This document shows positions 18,608-30,645 of a stretch of 64,000 nucleotides of DNA, piece by piece (the stretch's first letter is position 1; every line of letters starts with the position of its first letter). The stretch is from Chloroflexi bacterium CSP1-4 (GTDB taxonomy: Bacteria; Chloroflexota; Limnocylindria; Limnocylindrales; CSP1-4). The stretch is from assembly GCA_001443375.1 (NCBI GenBank), contig LDXM01000007.1:1-64000 (forward strand), given 5' to 3'. The position numbers were made by a program, and so were the translations under genes. The notes below the pieces were generated by a model. The model was not told the origin of the DNA. It was given only the letters and a program-made list of their open reading frames with translations, and did no database searches.

Positions 18608-19824
18608 GGCTCCTCATGCCGGCCGACACCCTCTCCTCGATCTCCGCCGGGGCGTTGCTGGCCATGCCGCGAGCGGGCGCCCGCGATACGCGTCCCGGTC
18701 TCGCCGGGATGGACCCGGACGCCCTGGCCGCGTGGATGCTCGAGCGAGGCGAGGCCGCCTACCGCGCCCGCCAGGTGGCCGACTTCCTGTGGGACCGGGG
18801 TGCCGTCTCCTTCGAGCAGATGCGCACGCTGCCCGCCGTTCTCCGAGACGGGCTCGAGGCAGCGTTCCGCGCGGATACGCTCGTGGAGACCACCGTGCTC
18901 CCGGCCGACGCGGGCCTGACCGAGAAGGCCCTCCACCGGCTCGACGACGGCCGCCTGGTGGAGTCCGTGCTGATGCGCTATCCGGCCCGGGACGGGCTGC
19001 GCGAGCGGAACACCGTGTGCATCTCCAGCCAGGCGGGCTGTGCGGTGGGTTGTCCCTTCTGCGCCACGGGCGAGCTGGGCTTCCTGCGTGACCTGGAGAC
19101 GGCCGAGATCGCCGACCAGGTGCGCTTCTGGCGCCGGCGCCTGGCGCCGCTGGGGGACCGCGTCACCAACGTCGTCTTCATGGGCATGGGCGAGCCGCTG
19201 CTCAACGTCGAGCGGGTCCTGGCCGCAGCGGCAGCGCTCAGTGACCGGCGCCGCTTCGGCCTGGGCGCCCGTCACATCACCCTCTCCACCAGCGGCGTCG
19301 TGCCCGGCATCGAGCGTCTCACAGCGCTGCGGCCGCAGTACACGCTGGCCGTCTCGCTGCACGCCGCGCGACCGGGCCTGCGCGACGTCCTCGTGCCGCT
19401 CAACCGACGCTACCCCGTGGGCGAGGTCGTGCGCGCGGCGACAGCCTATGCCGACGCCACCGGCCGGCGGATCAGCTACGAGGTCGTGTTGATCGATGGC
19501 ATCAACGACACGCCCCGCGACGCTGCCGAGATGGCCCGTCTCCTGCGCGGCCGCCTCGCCCACGTGAACCTGATCCCGATGAACCCGGTGGCGCACACGC
19601 CCTGGCGGCCCAGTCCTCCCGAACGGCTGGCCGCGTTCGCGGAGGTCCTGCGCGCGGCCGGCCTGGCCACGACGATTCGGCGCAACCGGGGCCTCGAGAT
19701 CGGCGCCGCGTGCGGTCAGCTGGCGGCCGAGCAGGCGGAGGCACCGACGCCCGCGGCGGTCGGTCGCCGCCGCGAACGCCTGGAGCGCGAGAGCGCGGCC
19801 GCACTCGCCGGAGGCGGCGCCTGA
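18604..19824 (+). CDS. rlmN: 23S rRNA/tRNA adenine C2-methyltransferase RlmN
   Basis: Radical-SAM CAVGCPFCATG, VFMGMGEPLLN, HITLSTSGVVPGI. Confidence 0.95.
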   Translation: MRLLMPADTLSSISAGALLAMPRAGARDTRPGLAGMDPDALAAWMLERGEAAYRARQVADFLWDRGAVSFEQMRTLPAVLRDGLEAAFRADTLVETTVLPADAGLTEKALHRLDDGRLVESVLMRYPARDGLRERNTVCISSQAGCAVGCPFCATGELGFLRDLETAEIADQVRFWRRRLAPLGDRVTNVVFMGMGEPLLNVERVLAAAAALSDRRRFGLGARHITLSTSGVVPGIERLTALRPQYTLAVSLHAARPGLRDVLVPLNRRYPVGEVVRAATAYADATGRRISYEVVLIDGINDTPRDAAEMARLLRGRLAHVNLIPMNPVAHTPWRPSPPERLAAFAEVLRAAGLATTIRRNRGLEIGAACGQLAAEQAEAPTPAAVGRRRERLERESAAALAGGGA

Positions 19825-20747
19825 TGGCCGCGCCGATCATCGCCGCGAGCATCCTGACGGCAGACTTCGGCAACCTCTACCGGGTGGTCCGCAAGCTCGA
19901 GCGGGCGGGCGTGGATCGCATCCACCTCGACGTCATGGACGGGCACTTCGTGCCCAACCTCACCTTCGGACCGGACGTGACGGCCGCCATCCGGCGTCTG
20001 ACGGACCTGCCGCTGGATCTGCACCTGATGATCGCCCAGCCCTCGCTCTTCGTGGACAGCTTCCTGCGCGCCGGCGCGGATTCGATCACCTTCCACGTCG
20101 AGGCGCCGGAGCCGGAGCCGGCGAAGCGCGAGGCGCTCGAAGCGATCCGTGCTGAGCGGCGCAGGGCCGGCCTGGCCATCAGCCCCGGCACTCCGCTGGC
20201 GGCAGTCGAGCCCTATCGCGAGCTGCTCGACATCGTCATGGTCATGACCGTGGTCCCGGGAGCAGGCGGCCAGCGCTTCCTGCGCAACGAGGCCGTGAAG
20301 ATCGCCGAGGCCCGCTCACTTCTGGCCCGCGGCACGGGCCGCGGCGAGGTCCACGTGGACGGCGGTGTGAACCGCGAGACCGCGCTGGCGGCAGGCGGCT
20401 TCGGCGCGGACGTCCTCGTCGTCGGCTCGGCGCTCTTCCAGCGCGGCCACGACACGGCGCGCGAGGTGCAGCTCGTCCGCAGCCTGGTGGAGGAAGGGCG
20501 TCGGCGCGCCGACGACGGCCTCGACGCCGGGACGTCGGGGGAGTGGCGCGTGGTGGCCCAGCTCGGCCGGTCCGAGGCGGAGGAGCTGACGCGGCGGATG
20601 GAGGCGGCCGGCGTGGAGGCGATCCTGGTCCCCTCGTTCGGCAACGGCGAGGTCGGTGGCGGGGAGCGCATGGTGCTGGTGCCGGCGGCCGCCGAGTCTC
20701 GCGCGCGCCGGGCGATGGGCCTCGACGCAAGGGAGGACGAGCCTTGA
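19824..20747 (+). CDS. rpe: ribulose-phosphate 3-epimerase with C-terminal DUF2007-like extension
   Basis: IAASILTADFGNL...HLDVMDGHFVPNLTFGP...VDGGVN; extension WRVVAQLGRSEAEELTRRMEAAGVEAILVPS...MVLVPAAAESRARRAMG. Confidence 0.9.
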   Translation: MAAPIIAASILTADFGNLYRVVRKLERAGVDRIHLDVMDGHFVPNLTFGPDVTAAIRRLTDLPLDLHLMIAQPSLFVDSFLRAGADSITFHVEAPEPEPAKREALEAIRAERRRAGLAISPGTPLAAVEPYRELLDIVMVMTVVPGAGGQRFLRNEAVKIAEARSLLARGTGRGEVHVDGGVNRETALAAGGFGADVLVVGSALFQRGHDTAREVQLVRSLVEEGRRRADDGLDAGTSGEWRVVAQLGRSEAEELTRRMEAAGVEAILVPSFGNGEVGGGERMVLVPAAAESRARRAMGLDAREDEP

Positions 20748-20785
20748 GCCCGTCGGCCGGCTCCTGTCAGGCGGCGGTCTGAGCC

Positions 20786-21232
20786 GTGCGCCTGCTGCTG
20801 CAACGGGTCGGGCGCGCAGCGGTCCTCGTCGACGGGGCCACCGTCGGTGAGATCGGCCCTGGCCTCGTCGTCTTCGTGGGCGTGGGGCACGACGACGGGC
20901 CGGCCACGGCCGACGCGTTCGCCGACAAGGTGGCCGACCTGCGCATCTTCCGGGACGCGGACGGCAAGACGAACCGGAGCCTCATCGACGTGGGCGGCGA
21001 GGCCCTCGTCATCAGCCAGTTCACGCTCTACGCCGACACGCGCAAGGGACGCCGGCCGTCGTTCCTCGACGCGGCGCCGCCCGACCTGGGGACCGCACTC
21101 TACGAACGCTTCGCCGACGCCCTGGCCGGCCGTGGCGTGCGCGTGGCCCGGGGCGTCTTCGGCGCGGAGATGATCGTCGAGCTGGCCAATGACGGACCGA
21201 TGACCATCTGGCTCGACTCGGCGGCCACCTGA
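20786..21232 (+). CDS. dtd: D-aminoacyl-tRNA deacylase
   Basis: MRLLLQRVGRAAVLVDG, SQFTLYADTRKGRRPSF, NDGPMT. Confidence 0.96.
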   Translation: MRLLLQRVGRAAVLVDGATVGEIGPGLVVFVGVGHDDGPATADAFADKVADLRIFRDADGKTNRSLIDVGGEALVISQFTLYADTRKGRRPSFLDAAPPDLGTALYERFADALAGRGVRVARGVFGAEMIVELANDGPMTIWLDSAAT

Positions 21233-21243
21233 GGGACACGGAA

Positions 21244-21268
21244 CGACCCGGGCGGCGCGCCCGGGTCG
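21244..21268. terminator. candidate bidirectional hairpin between convergent dtd and rpmB
   Basis: CGACCCGGGCG-GCG-CGCCCGGGTCG, 11-bp perfect stem; no T-tract. Confidence 0.55.
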
Positions 21269-21304
21269 CTGGCGGGGAGGCCGGCCTTGCTGGCCGGCGC
21301 CCGG

Positions 21305-21499
21305 TCAGGCGGTCTTGCGGGCCGTGCGCCGGCAGCGCGTGCAGACGAGCGCGACGACCTGCGTGCCGCCGCGCTCCAGGCGCAGGGGCTGGAGGTTCGG
21401 CTGGTAGCGGCGGTGTGCGCGGACGCGGTTCATGCCGACCGATTGGGCGTTGAAGCCGCCCATCGAGACCTTGCCGCAGAGGGCGCAGGAGCGGGCCAT
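21305..21499 (-). CDS. rpmB: 50S ribosomal protein L28 (Zn-ribbon form)
   Basis: CALCGKVSMGGFNAQSVGMNRVRAHRRYQPNLQ...CTRC. Confidence 0.95.
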   Translation of the reverse strand: MARSCALCGKVSMGGFNAQSVGMNRVRAHRRYQPNLQPLRLERGGTQVVALVCTRCRRTARKTA

Positions 21500-21558
21500 G
21501 GGACCTCGTTCGTTGGCGGATCGGGGGTGTGGCCCACGCTCGGGCCGGACGGCTGGGT

Positions 21559-21567
21559 ACTATAGCA
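21559..21567 (-). promoter_or_regulatory. putative extended -10 promoter (TGCTATAGT) for rpmB
   Basis: Minus-strand TGCTATAGT about 60 nt upstream of rpmB ATG. Confidence 0.45.
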
Positions 21568-21615
21568 TGCGCCGCACGCCCGGCCGGGCGGAGGGCCAGG
21601 AAGGAGTCGCAGCAG

Positions 21616-22047
21616 GTGGCCGATGAGCCGGTGCCCGGGCGCGGGCTCGTGACGCGTCGGGCCGTGGGCGAGATCGCACGACGGGCGGCCATCGGGTCGT
21701 ACGGCGTGGTCGCCGTGAGTGGCCCGCGTCCGTGGCACACCGCCCTGGCGTGGATCGGCCGCGCGACGCCCGGCGTGCGCGTCAGGCTTGGTCCGCCTCT
21801 GCGGATCGACCTGTATCTGGGCATCGCCCGCGGCGTGCCCGTCGCGGAGGTGGCGCGCAACGTCGACACGGCGGTGCGCTACGCCGTCCGCCAGGCGGTC
21901 GGGCGGGATGTGGACGAGCTGGCCATCCACGTCGACCGGTTAGGCCTGGCCTCCACGCGGCGTCCGGCGGCGGACGAGCCTCCGGTGGCGGCGATGGACG
22001 AGACGACGGCCGAGACGACGGAGACGGTGGAGACGGCGAGGCAGTGA
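21616..22047 (+). CDS. Asp23/Gls24 family protein
   Basis: GLVTRRAVGEIARRAAIGSYGVVAVSG...RIDLYLGIARGVPVAEVARNVDTAVRYAVRQAVG; upstream of DAK protein; GTG start. Confidence 0.8.
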   Translation: MADEPVPGRGLVTRRAVGEIARRAAIGSYGVVAVSGPRPWHTALAWIGRATPGVRVRLGPPLRIDLYLGIARGVPVAEVARNVDTAVRYAVRQAVGRDVDELAIHVDRLGLASTRRPAADEPPVAAMDETTAETTETVETARQ

Positions 22048-23747
22048 GCCGGCGGTCCTGTGACGGGGGCGCCCTCCTCGACGGCTTTCGTGCCGCGGTC
22101 GCCCACTTCGCGTTGCACGAGGACGAGATCAACGCCCTCAACGTCTTCCCCGTGCCCGACGGCGACACCGGCTCGAACATGCTGGCCACCCTGCGGGCCG
22201 CGGTCGAGGAGGCGGGCGCGCTCTCGGGCGAGGAGCGACATGTGGCGCGCGTGGCCGAGGCCATCTCCTTCGGTGCCCTGATGGGCGCCCGGGGGAACTC
22301 GGGCGTCATCCTCTCGCAGATCTTCCGCGGCATGGCGGCCAGCCTGGAGGGCAAGCGCCGCTTCAACGGCCTCGACCTCGCACACGCCCTCGACCGCGGG
22401 CGCGAAACCGCCTACAAGGCTGTGGCGAAGCCGGTCGAGGGCACGATCCTCACCGTCATCCGCGAGTCCTCGGCGGCCGCGGTGATGGCCGCCGAGCGCC
22501 AGCCCGACATCGAGTCGGTGCTCACCGAGACGGTCGAGAGCGCGGAGCGCTCGGTCGCCCGGACGCCCTCGCTGTTGCCCATCCTGCGCGAGGCGGGCGT
22601 GGTGGACTCCGGCGGCGAGGGGCTGTACCGGCTCTTCCAGGGCGCTCTGCTGCACCTCGTCGGAGTCACCGCGGGGGTCCCCGCGGAGGCCGCCGCCGCC
22701 CCCCGGCGATCGACGCTCGTGGCGCATGCCGATCAAGGCTTCGGCTACGAGACGATGTTCCTCCTGTCCGCCGCCGGCCGATCACTCGACCTCGACACCA
22801 TCCGCGACCACCTCGAGGGGATCGGCGAATCGGTGCTCGTGGCCGGCGACGGCCGGGCCCTCAAGGTCCACGTGCACAACGAGCGGCCGGACCTGGTCAT
22901 CGCCTATGGCCTGTCCCTGGGGACGCTCTCGCGCATCAGCGTGGAGAACCTCGACGACCAGGCCCGTGACCTGCGAGAGGCACGGGCCGGCGACTTCGCC
23001 GGCGCGAAGGTCGAGGTCGTAGGTCCGGTCGAGCCGCTGGCCGCCGTGGCTGCGGCGGCCGGCACGTCGGCACCGGATGCCCACGCTCCCGCCCTCTCGG
23101 TCGTCGCGGTCGCCGCCGGCGAGGGGATCGTGCGGGTGTTGGAGTCGTTCGGCGTGCAGGGTATCGTGCACGGCGGCCAGGCCGCCAACCCGTCCACCGG
23201 GGAGATGCTGCGGGCGATCCGCGAAGCGCCCGGCCGGGAAGTCATCGTGCTGCCCAACAACCCGAACGTGAAGCTCGCCGCCCAGCAGGCTGCCGCGCTG
23301 GCCCCGGAGAAGCGCGTCGTCGTGGTGCCCACGCGCAACGGCGCCGAGGGTGTCGCGGCCCTGCTGGCCATGGATCCCACGAAGGACGCCGCGGACAACG
23401 CCGGCCCGATGCTCGAGGCTGCGCGCGCGGTGCAGACGCTCCAGGTGACCGAGGCCGTGCGCAACGCGCGCGTCAGCGGGCGCAAGGTGAAGCGTGGGCA
23501 GACCATGGCCCTCGACCCCGATGACGGCCTGCTGGCCGTCGGCGGCGACCGGCAGCAGACGGTGCTGGCGGGGGTCGCCGCGCTCCAGCCGGGCTTCGAG
23601 CTGGTGACGATCTACTATGGCGAAGGCACCGACCTCGCCGAGGCGGAGGCCCTGAGCCGGGCACTGACGGCGGCCCACGGCGGGATCGAGGTCGAGCTGG
23701 TCCACGGCGGCCAGCCGCACTACCCCTATCTCATCGCCGCGGAGTGA
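22044..23747 (+). CDS. fakA: DAK (DhaL) domain protein, FakA/YloV-like fatty acid kinase subunit
   Basis: ALNVFPVPDGDTGSNM, GARGNSGVILSQIFRG, VVDSGGEGL; GTG start. Confidence 0.88.
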   Translation: MSRRSCDGGALLDGFRAAVAHFALHEDEINALNVFPVPDGDTGSNMLATLRAAVEEAGALSGEERHVARVAEAISFGALMGARGNSGVILSQIFRGMAASLEGKRRFNGLDLAHALDRGRETAYKAVAKPVEGTILTVIRESSAAAVMAAERQPDIESVLTETVESAERSVARTPSLLPILREAGVVDSGGEGLYRLFQGALLHLVGVTAGVPAEAAAAPRRSTLVAHADQGFGYETMFLLSAAGRSLDLDTIRDHLEGIGESVLVAGDGRALKVHVHNERPDLVIAYGLSLGTLSRISVENLDDQARDLREARAGDFAGAKVEVVGPVEPLAAVAAAAGTSAPDAHAPALSVVAVAAGEGIVRVLESFGVQGIVHGGQAANPSTGEMLRAIREAPGREVIVLPNNPNVKLAAQQAAALAPEKRVVVVPTRNGAEGVAALLAMDPTKDAADNAGPMLEAARAVQTLQVTEAVRNARVSGRKVKRGQTMALDPDDGLLAVGGDRQQTVLAGVAALQPGFELVTIYYGEGTDLAEAEALSRALTAAHGGIEVELVHGGQPHYPYLIAAE

Positions 23748-23751
23748 GGGC

Positions 23752-26047
<2,296 letters not shown>

Positions 26048-26055
<8 letters not shown>

Positions 26056-26638
26056 CGCCGGACGGGTCATCGCCGGCAGCGCGCGGGGCCTGCGCCTCCT
26101 GGCGCCGGGGGAGGGGACGCGGCCCCTCGCCGACCGCGTGAAACAGACGCTCTTCGCCGTGCTCGAGGCCGGCTCGCTCGGGCCGTGGCCGGTGGCGTTC
26201 CTCGACCTGTTCGCGGGCAGCGGCGCGGGCGGCATCGAGGCGCTCAGCCGGGGTGCGCCGAGGGCCACGTTCGTGGAGCGGGACCAGGACGCCGCGCGGG
26301 TGATCGCCGCCAACCTCGAGCGGACCCGGTTGGGCGGCCAGGCCACCGTGCTGCGAGCGGACGTGCTGCGGATCCTGGGCGGTGCGCCCGAGGGCACCGG
26401 GGCGCCCTTCGGCGCCGTGCTGCTGGATCCGCCCTATGACAGCGCTACACTCGTGGCGGCGCTGCAGCGGCTCGCCGAGCCGGGCGCCGGTTGGCTGGCG
26501 AGGAAGGCCGTCGTGGTCGCCAAGCACTTCTGGCGCGAGATCCCGCCGTCGAGCATCGGCCGCCTGAGGCAGGTGCGCCAGCGGCGCTTCGGCGAGACGA
26601 CCCTGACCTTCTATGCCCTCGAGGAGCTCCCGGCATGA
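26048..26638 (+). CDS. rsmD: 16S rRNA (guanine966-N2)-methyltransferase
   Basis: RVIAGSARGLRL, PLADRVKQTLFAVL, LDLFAGSGAGGIEALSRGA, DPPY. Confidence 0.94.
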
Positions 26639-27132
26639 CCACCGCCCTCTACCCCGGCTCCTTCGATCCGGTGACGTACGGCCATCTCGACGTCATCGGC
26701 CGGGCGGCGGGCGTTTTCGAGCGGGTCGTGGTGGCGCTCCTGGCCAACCCCAGGAAGGCGCCGCTGCTGGATGCCGGGGAGCGCCTGGCCACGCTGCGCG
26801 AGGCGATCGACGAGACCCTCGGAGAGGCCGCCCGGGGCATCGAGGTGGCCACCTTCGAGGGTCTCACGGTGGAGGCTGCCCGGCGCTGCGGGGCGCACTT
26901 CATCGTGCGCGGCCTGCGTGCCGTGAGCGACTTCGAATCGGAGATGCAGATAGCGCATACGAACCGCAAGCTGGCGCCCGAAGTGGATACGATCTTCTTC
27001 ATGACCGCGCTCGAGCATGCCTATCTCAGCTCGACGCTGGTGAAGGAGATCGCCGCCTTCGGCGGCGACGTGCGGGGCATGGTGCCTCCGGCCGTCATGC
27101 GGCGCTTGGGGCCGCGCGCGCCGGTGGGCTAG
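26635..27132 (+). CDS. coaD: phosphopantetheine adenylyltransferase
   Basis: ALYPGSFDPVTYGHLDVI, FIVRGLRAVSDFESEMQ; ATG overlapping rsmD stop. Confidence 0.96.
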   Translation: MTTALYPGSFDPVTYGHLDVIGRAAGVFERVVVALLANPRKAPLLDAGERLATLREAIDETLGEAARGIEVATFEGLTVEAARRCGAHFIVRGLRAVSDFESEMQIAHTNRKLAPEVDTIFFMTALEHAYLSSTLVKEIAAFGGDVRGMVPPAVMRRLGPRAPVG

Positions 27133-27166
27133 AATGTCGCGTCAGCCCTAAGAGGAGGACCTCCCG

Positions 27167-27691
27167 ATCGACATCATCTTCCTCGTCGAGCAGCTCGAGC
27201 GACGGGTCGCCGAGGGGCGCAAGCTGCCCCTCTCGAACAACGTCGTGATCGATCAGGCGACCGCACTCGACCTCATCGACCAGCTGCGCGTTTCCGTGCC
27301 CGAGGAGGTCCGTCAGGCGAAGCGGATCAGCCAGGAGGCGGAGCGCATCCTGGAGAAGGCCCAGGAAGAGGCGGACCGCATCGTGGCGCGAGCCCAGGAG
27401 CAGGCGGCGTTCCTCATCGAGGAGCGGGAGCTGCTGCGCGCCGCCGAGCAACGCAGCCAGGAGATCGTGAACGAGGCGCACGCCCAGGCGGATGAGATCC
27501 GGCGCGGGGCGGACGAATACGCGGCGAGCGTCCTGGTCAAGCTCGAGGGCGAGGTCGTGAAGCTCCTGCAGGGCATCCGCCGCGGGATCGCCATGCTCGA
27601 CGAGCGGCATCCCGTGGACACCCGCGCAGCCCTCGGGTCGCTCGGGGACGGGGACGAGGCCGGGGCGGCCCCGTCGCATGCTCAGCTATAA
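27167..27691 (+). CDS. DivIVA/ATPase-F0 b-like coiled-coil protein with apparent ATC start codon
   Basis: AGGAGG at 27153-27158, 8 nt, then ATC GAC ATC ATC TTC...; no ATG/GTG/TTG between in-frame TAA (27149) and GTG 27245. Confidence 0.65.
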   Translation: MDIIFLVEQLERRVAEGRKLPLSNNVVIDQATALDLIDQLRVSVPEEVRQAKRISQEAERILEKAQEEADRIVARAQEQAAFLIEERELLRAAEQRSQEIVNEAHAQADEIRRGADEYAASVLVKLEGEVVKLLQGIRRGIAMLDERHPVDTRAALGSLGDGDEAGAAPSHAQL

Positions 27692-28217
27692 CGTCGCGGG
27701 CTTGCTGCGCTCGACGCCCGGCACCGCTCGACGCTACGAAGTCCACGCCGCGACCCTGGAGATCGCCGACGACCTGCGGCTGGCTGCGCCCATCGAGGGC
27801 GAGGTGCGGCTGGCGAGCACGGGCCGCAGCATCCTCGCCACGGCCGAGCTGACGACCGCGCTCGACGAGCGCTGCAGCCGCTGCCTGGCGCCGGTCGCGA
27901 CGCCCGTCCACGTGTCGCTCCAGGAGGAGGCGCTGCCGTCCATCGATATCGACACGGGGCTGCCGGTCGACACGGCGGCGGAGCCCGATGCGCTGCGACT
28001 CGACGACCACCACGAGCTCGACCTGCAGGAATCCGTCCGCGAGGCCATCTCGCTGGCCGAGCCGATCGTCCCGCTCTGCCGACCTGATTGCCGCGGGCTC
28101 TGCCCGCGCTGCGGGACCGACCTCAACGACGACCCGGATCACGATCACGGTGACATGCCGCTCGATCCGCGCCTGGCCGGGCTCGCCGCGTGGCGGGCAC
28201 CGGACGCGGGCCACTGA
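27678..28217 (+). CDS. yceD: YceD family (DUF177) protein
   Basis: CSRCLAP, CRPDCRGLCPRCGTDLN; directly upstream of rpmF. Confidence 0.88.
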   Translation: MLSYNVAGLLRSTPGTARRYEVHAATLEIADDLRLAAPIEGEVRLASTGRSILATAELTTALDERCSRCLAPVATPVHVSLQEEALPSIDIDTGLPVDTAAEPDALRLDDHHELDLQESVREAISLAEPIVPLCRPDCRGLCPRCGTDLNDDPDHDHGDMPLDPRLAGLAAWRAPDAGH

Positions 28218-28250
28218 CCACCTCTCACCAAGGACGAAGGAGAACTACCG

Positions 28251-28454
28251 ATGGGTGTCCCCAAGCGGCGCGTGTCGCATGCCCGGCAGGGCGACCGGCG
28301 CTCCCACCACGCGCTGGTGATGCCGGACCTCGAGCCGTGTCCCCACTGCCGCGAGATGAAGCAGGTCCACTTCGCCTGCCCCAGCTGCGGCTGGTACGGC
28401 GGCAAGGAGACGGTCCGCATCAAGCCGCGCGGCGGCGACACGAGCGCCCCCTAG
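28251..28454 (+). CDS. rpmF: 50S ribosomal protein L32 (Zn-ribbon form)
   Basis: MGVPKRRVSHARQGDRRSHHAL...CPHC...CPSCGWYGG. Confidence 0.94.
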   Translation: MGVPKRRVSHARQGDRRSHHALVMPDLEPCPHCREMKQVHFACPSCGWYGGKETVRIKPRGGDTSAP

Positions 28455-28473
28455 GCAGCCCCGAGACGTCCCC

Positions 28474-29571
28474 GTGGACGTCGACACCGTCCGCGTCCGC
28501 TTCGAGCCGAGCGCCGCCGCGCGCACGCGCGTTGCCGTCGACGCCATGGGCGGCGACCACGCACCGGAGGAGGTCGTGGCCGGCGCCCTGGGATGGGCGC
28601 GCGACCACCCCGACACCGACCTCCTGCTGGTCGGCGACGAGCCACGCCTGCGGCCGTACATCGACGGCAGGCTGCCCGCGAACGTGGAGATCATCCAGGC
28701 CTCCGAGTCGGTGGCCATGGACGAGCATCCGGCGGCGGCGGTGCGCCGCAAGCGCGATGCCAGCATCAACGTCTGCATGCGCCTCGTCCGCGAGGGCCGC
28801 GCCGACGCCGTCGTCTCGGCCGGGCACACGGGTGCGGGCGTGGCCGCCGCCATCCTCGGGCTCGGCCGCCTGCCGGGCGTCGACCGGCCCGCGCTGGCCG
28901 TACAGATGGTCACCGAGAAGGGACCCTTCGTGCTCCTCGACATCGGCGCCACGACCGACTCGAGCGGGCACAACCTGGCCCAGTACGCGCGCATGGGCGC
29001 CATCTACGCCGAGCAGGTGCTGGGCGTGGCCGACCCGTCCGTGGCGCTCCTCTCCATCGGCGAGGAGGGCGGCAAGGGTGAGCAGCGGGTCCAGGATGCG
29101 ACCGAACTGATCGCCGCGAGCGACCTGCGCTTCGTGGGCAACGTGGAGGGCAAAGACCTCACGTCCCACCTCGCCGACGTCGTCGTCTGCGACGCGACGG
29201 TGGGCAACGTGACGATCAAGTTCTTCGAGGGCCTGTCGGGCTTCATCTTCGCCCTGCTGCGGGAGGAGTTCCGCCGCCCGCCCTGGGGTCCGCTGGGCTT
29301 CGCCTTCATGAAGTCGGGCATCGCGCGCATCCGGGACCGCTTCGACTACGAGCGCCTGGGGGGCGCCCCGCTGCTGGGGGTCCGCGGGACGGTCCTCATC
29401 ACCCACGGGCACGCCAAGCGCCGGATGATCGGCTATGCCGTGGAGGTCACCGCCGTGGCCGCGCGGGCCCGCATCCCGGAGCGGATCGAGGCCGCGCTCC
29501 GCCGCGACGAGGCTGCCCTCGACGCCGCCGGCGCGACGGCCCCCATGGACGAGCCGGGCGGCGGCGCATGA
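28474..29571 (+). CDS. plsX: phosphate acyltransferase PlsX
   Basis: VAVDAMGGDHAPEEVV, SAGHTGAG, GNVEGKDL. Confidence 0.95.
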   Translation: MDVDTVRVRFEPSAAARTRVAVDAMGGDHAPEEVVAGALGWARDHPDTDLLLVGDEPRLRPYIDGRLPANVEIIQASESVAMDEHPAAAVRRKRDASINVCMRLVREGRADAVVSAGHTGAGVAAAILGLGRLPGVDRPALAVQMVTEKGPFVLLDIGATTDSSGHNLAQYARMGAIYAEQVLGVADPSVALLSIGEEGGKGEQRVQDATELIAASDLRFVGNVEGKDLTSHLADVVVCDATVGNVTIKFFEGLSGFIFALLREEFRRPPWGPLGFAFMKSGIARIRDRFDYERLGGAPLLGVRGTVLITHGHAKRRMIGYAVEVTAVAARARIPERIEAALRRDEAALDAAGATAPMDEPGGGA

Positions 29572-29900
29572 GCGCGTCCCTGCGCGACGGGATCGATGAG
29601 CTGACCGTGCGCCGCCGGGTCATCGCCGCCATCGCCGCGGCCGCCGCGGCGGCCGTGCCCGGCGTCGATCGCGTTGGTCGCGGCGGGCCCCGGGCGCTGG
29701 CGTGGCTGGCCGGCACGCCGGTCTCCGCTCGCGTGATCGAGGATCGGGTGCACGTCCGGCTGTGGCTCATCGCGCGCCAGGGCGAACCCCTGGCCGAGCT
29801 GAGCGCCCGGGCAAGGACGACCATCGGTCGTGCCATGGAGCAGCAGCTGGGACTCCGGCTGGGGGACGTGACCGTCCTCGTCGACGGCGTCGGCGGCTGA
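29568..29900 (+). CDS. Asp23/Gls24-like protein
   Basis: AAAAVPGVDRVG...VHVRLWLIARQGEPLAELSARARTTIGRAMEQQLGLRLGDVTVLVDGV. Confidence 0.6.
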   Translation: MSASLRDGIDELTVRRRVIAAIAAAAAAAVPGVDRVGRGGPRALAWLAGTPVSARVIEDRVHVRLWLIARQGEPLAELSARARTTIGRAMEQQLGLRLGDVTVLVDGVGG

Positions 29901-29904
29901 GGTC

Positions 29905-30402
29905 GTGCCGAACGCCCGTTCGAGTCGTCGGGATCACGGCGCGGAGCGCGAGGGGCGCCGGCTGGCCCTGACAGCCATCTTCGAGGCCGACTTCGGGCAG
30001 CGCACGGCGGCCACCGCCCTCGAGCGCGAACTGGCCGACGGATCCTTGCCCGATCGCACGGCGGTGCTGGCGCGAGCGATCGTGGACGGCGTCGTGCGGC
30101 ACCGCGACGCGATCGACGACCGGATCGAGCGCGCGGCGCCCGTCTACCCGGTGGTCGGCCTCGCGCGGATCGATCGCGCACTGTTGCGTTCGGCCCTCGG
30201 GGAGCTGCTACACTGCCCGGCGACGCCGGCCCGGGTCGCCATTTCCGAGTGGGTCGAGCTGGCCCGGACGTACAGCGGGGAGCCTGCGCGACGGCTCCTG
30301 AACGGGGTCCTCGGCCGGATCGCGACCGAGGTGGCGGAGTCCGGACGGGAGCCTGGATCCAACGAGCATCGAGCGGCCCGGCGCCGCGACAGGAGGGAGT
30401 GA
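29905..30402 (+). CDS. nusB: transcription antitermination factor NusB
   Basis: RRLALTAIFEADFG...ARIDRALLRSALGELL...AISEWVELARTY. Confidence 0.92.
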   Translation: MPNARSSRRDHGAEREGRRLALTAIFEADFGQRTAATALERELADGSLPDRTAVLARAIVDGVVRHRDAIDDRIERAAPVYPVVGLARIDRALLRSALGELLHCPATPARVAISEWVELARTYSGEPARRLLNGVLGRIATEVAESGREPGSNEHRAARRRDRRE

Positions 30403-30405
30403 CCG

Positions 30406-30645
30406 GTGGCTTCGACCTACGAGCGGCTGAAGAAGATCGTCGTCGAGCAGCTCGGCGTGGACGAGGAGGATGTCAAGCCCGAAGCCTCGTTCGTCGACGA
30501 CCTGAACGCCGACTCGCTCGACCTCGTGGAGCTCATCATGAGCCTCGAGGAAGAGTTCGGGACCGAGATCTCCGACGAGGATGCGGAGAAGATCCGGACC
30601 GTCCAGGACGCGGCCGACTACATCGACGAGCACGGCTCCCAGTAG
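30406..30645 (+). CDS. acpP: acyl carrier protein
   Basis: [33 protein letters not shown]. Confidence 0.97.
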   Translation: MASTYERLKKIVVEQLGVDEEDVKPEASFVDDLNADSLDLVELIMSLEEEFGTEISDEDAEKIRTVQDAADYIDEHGSQ

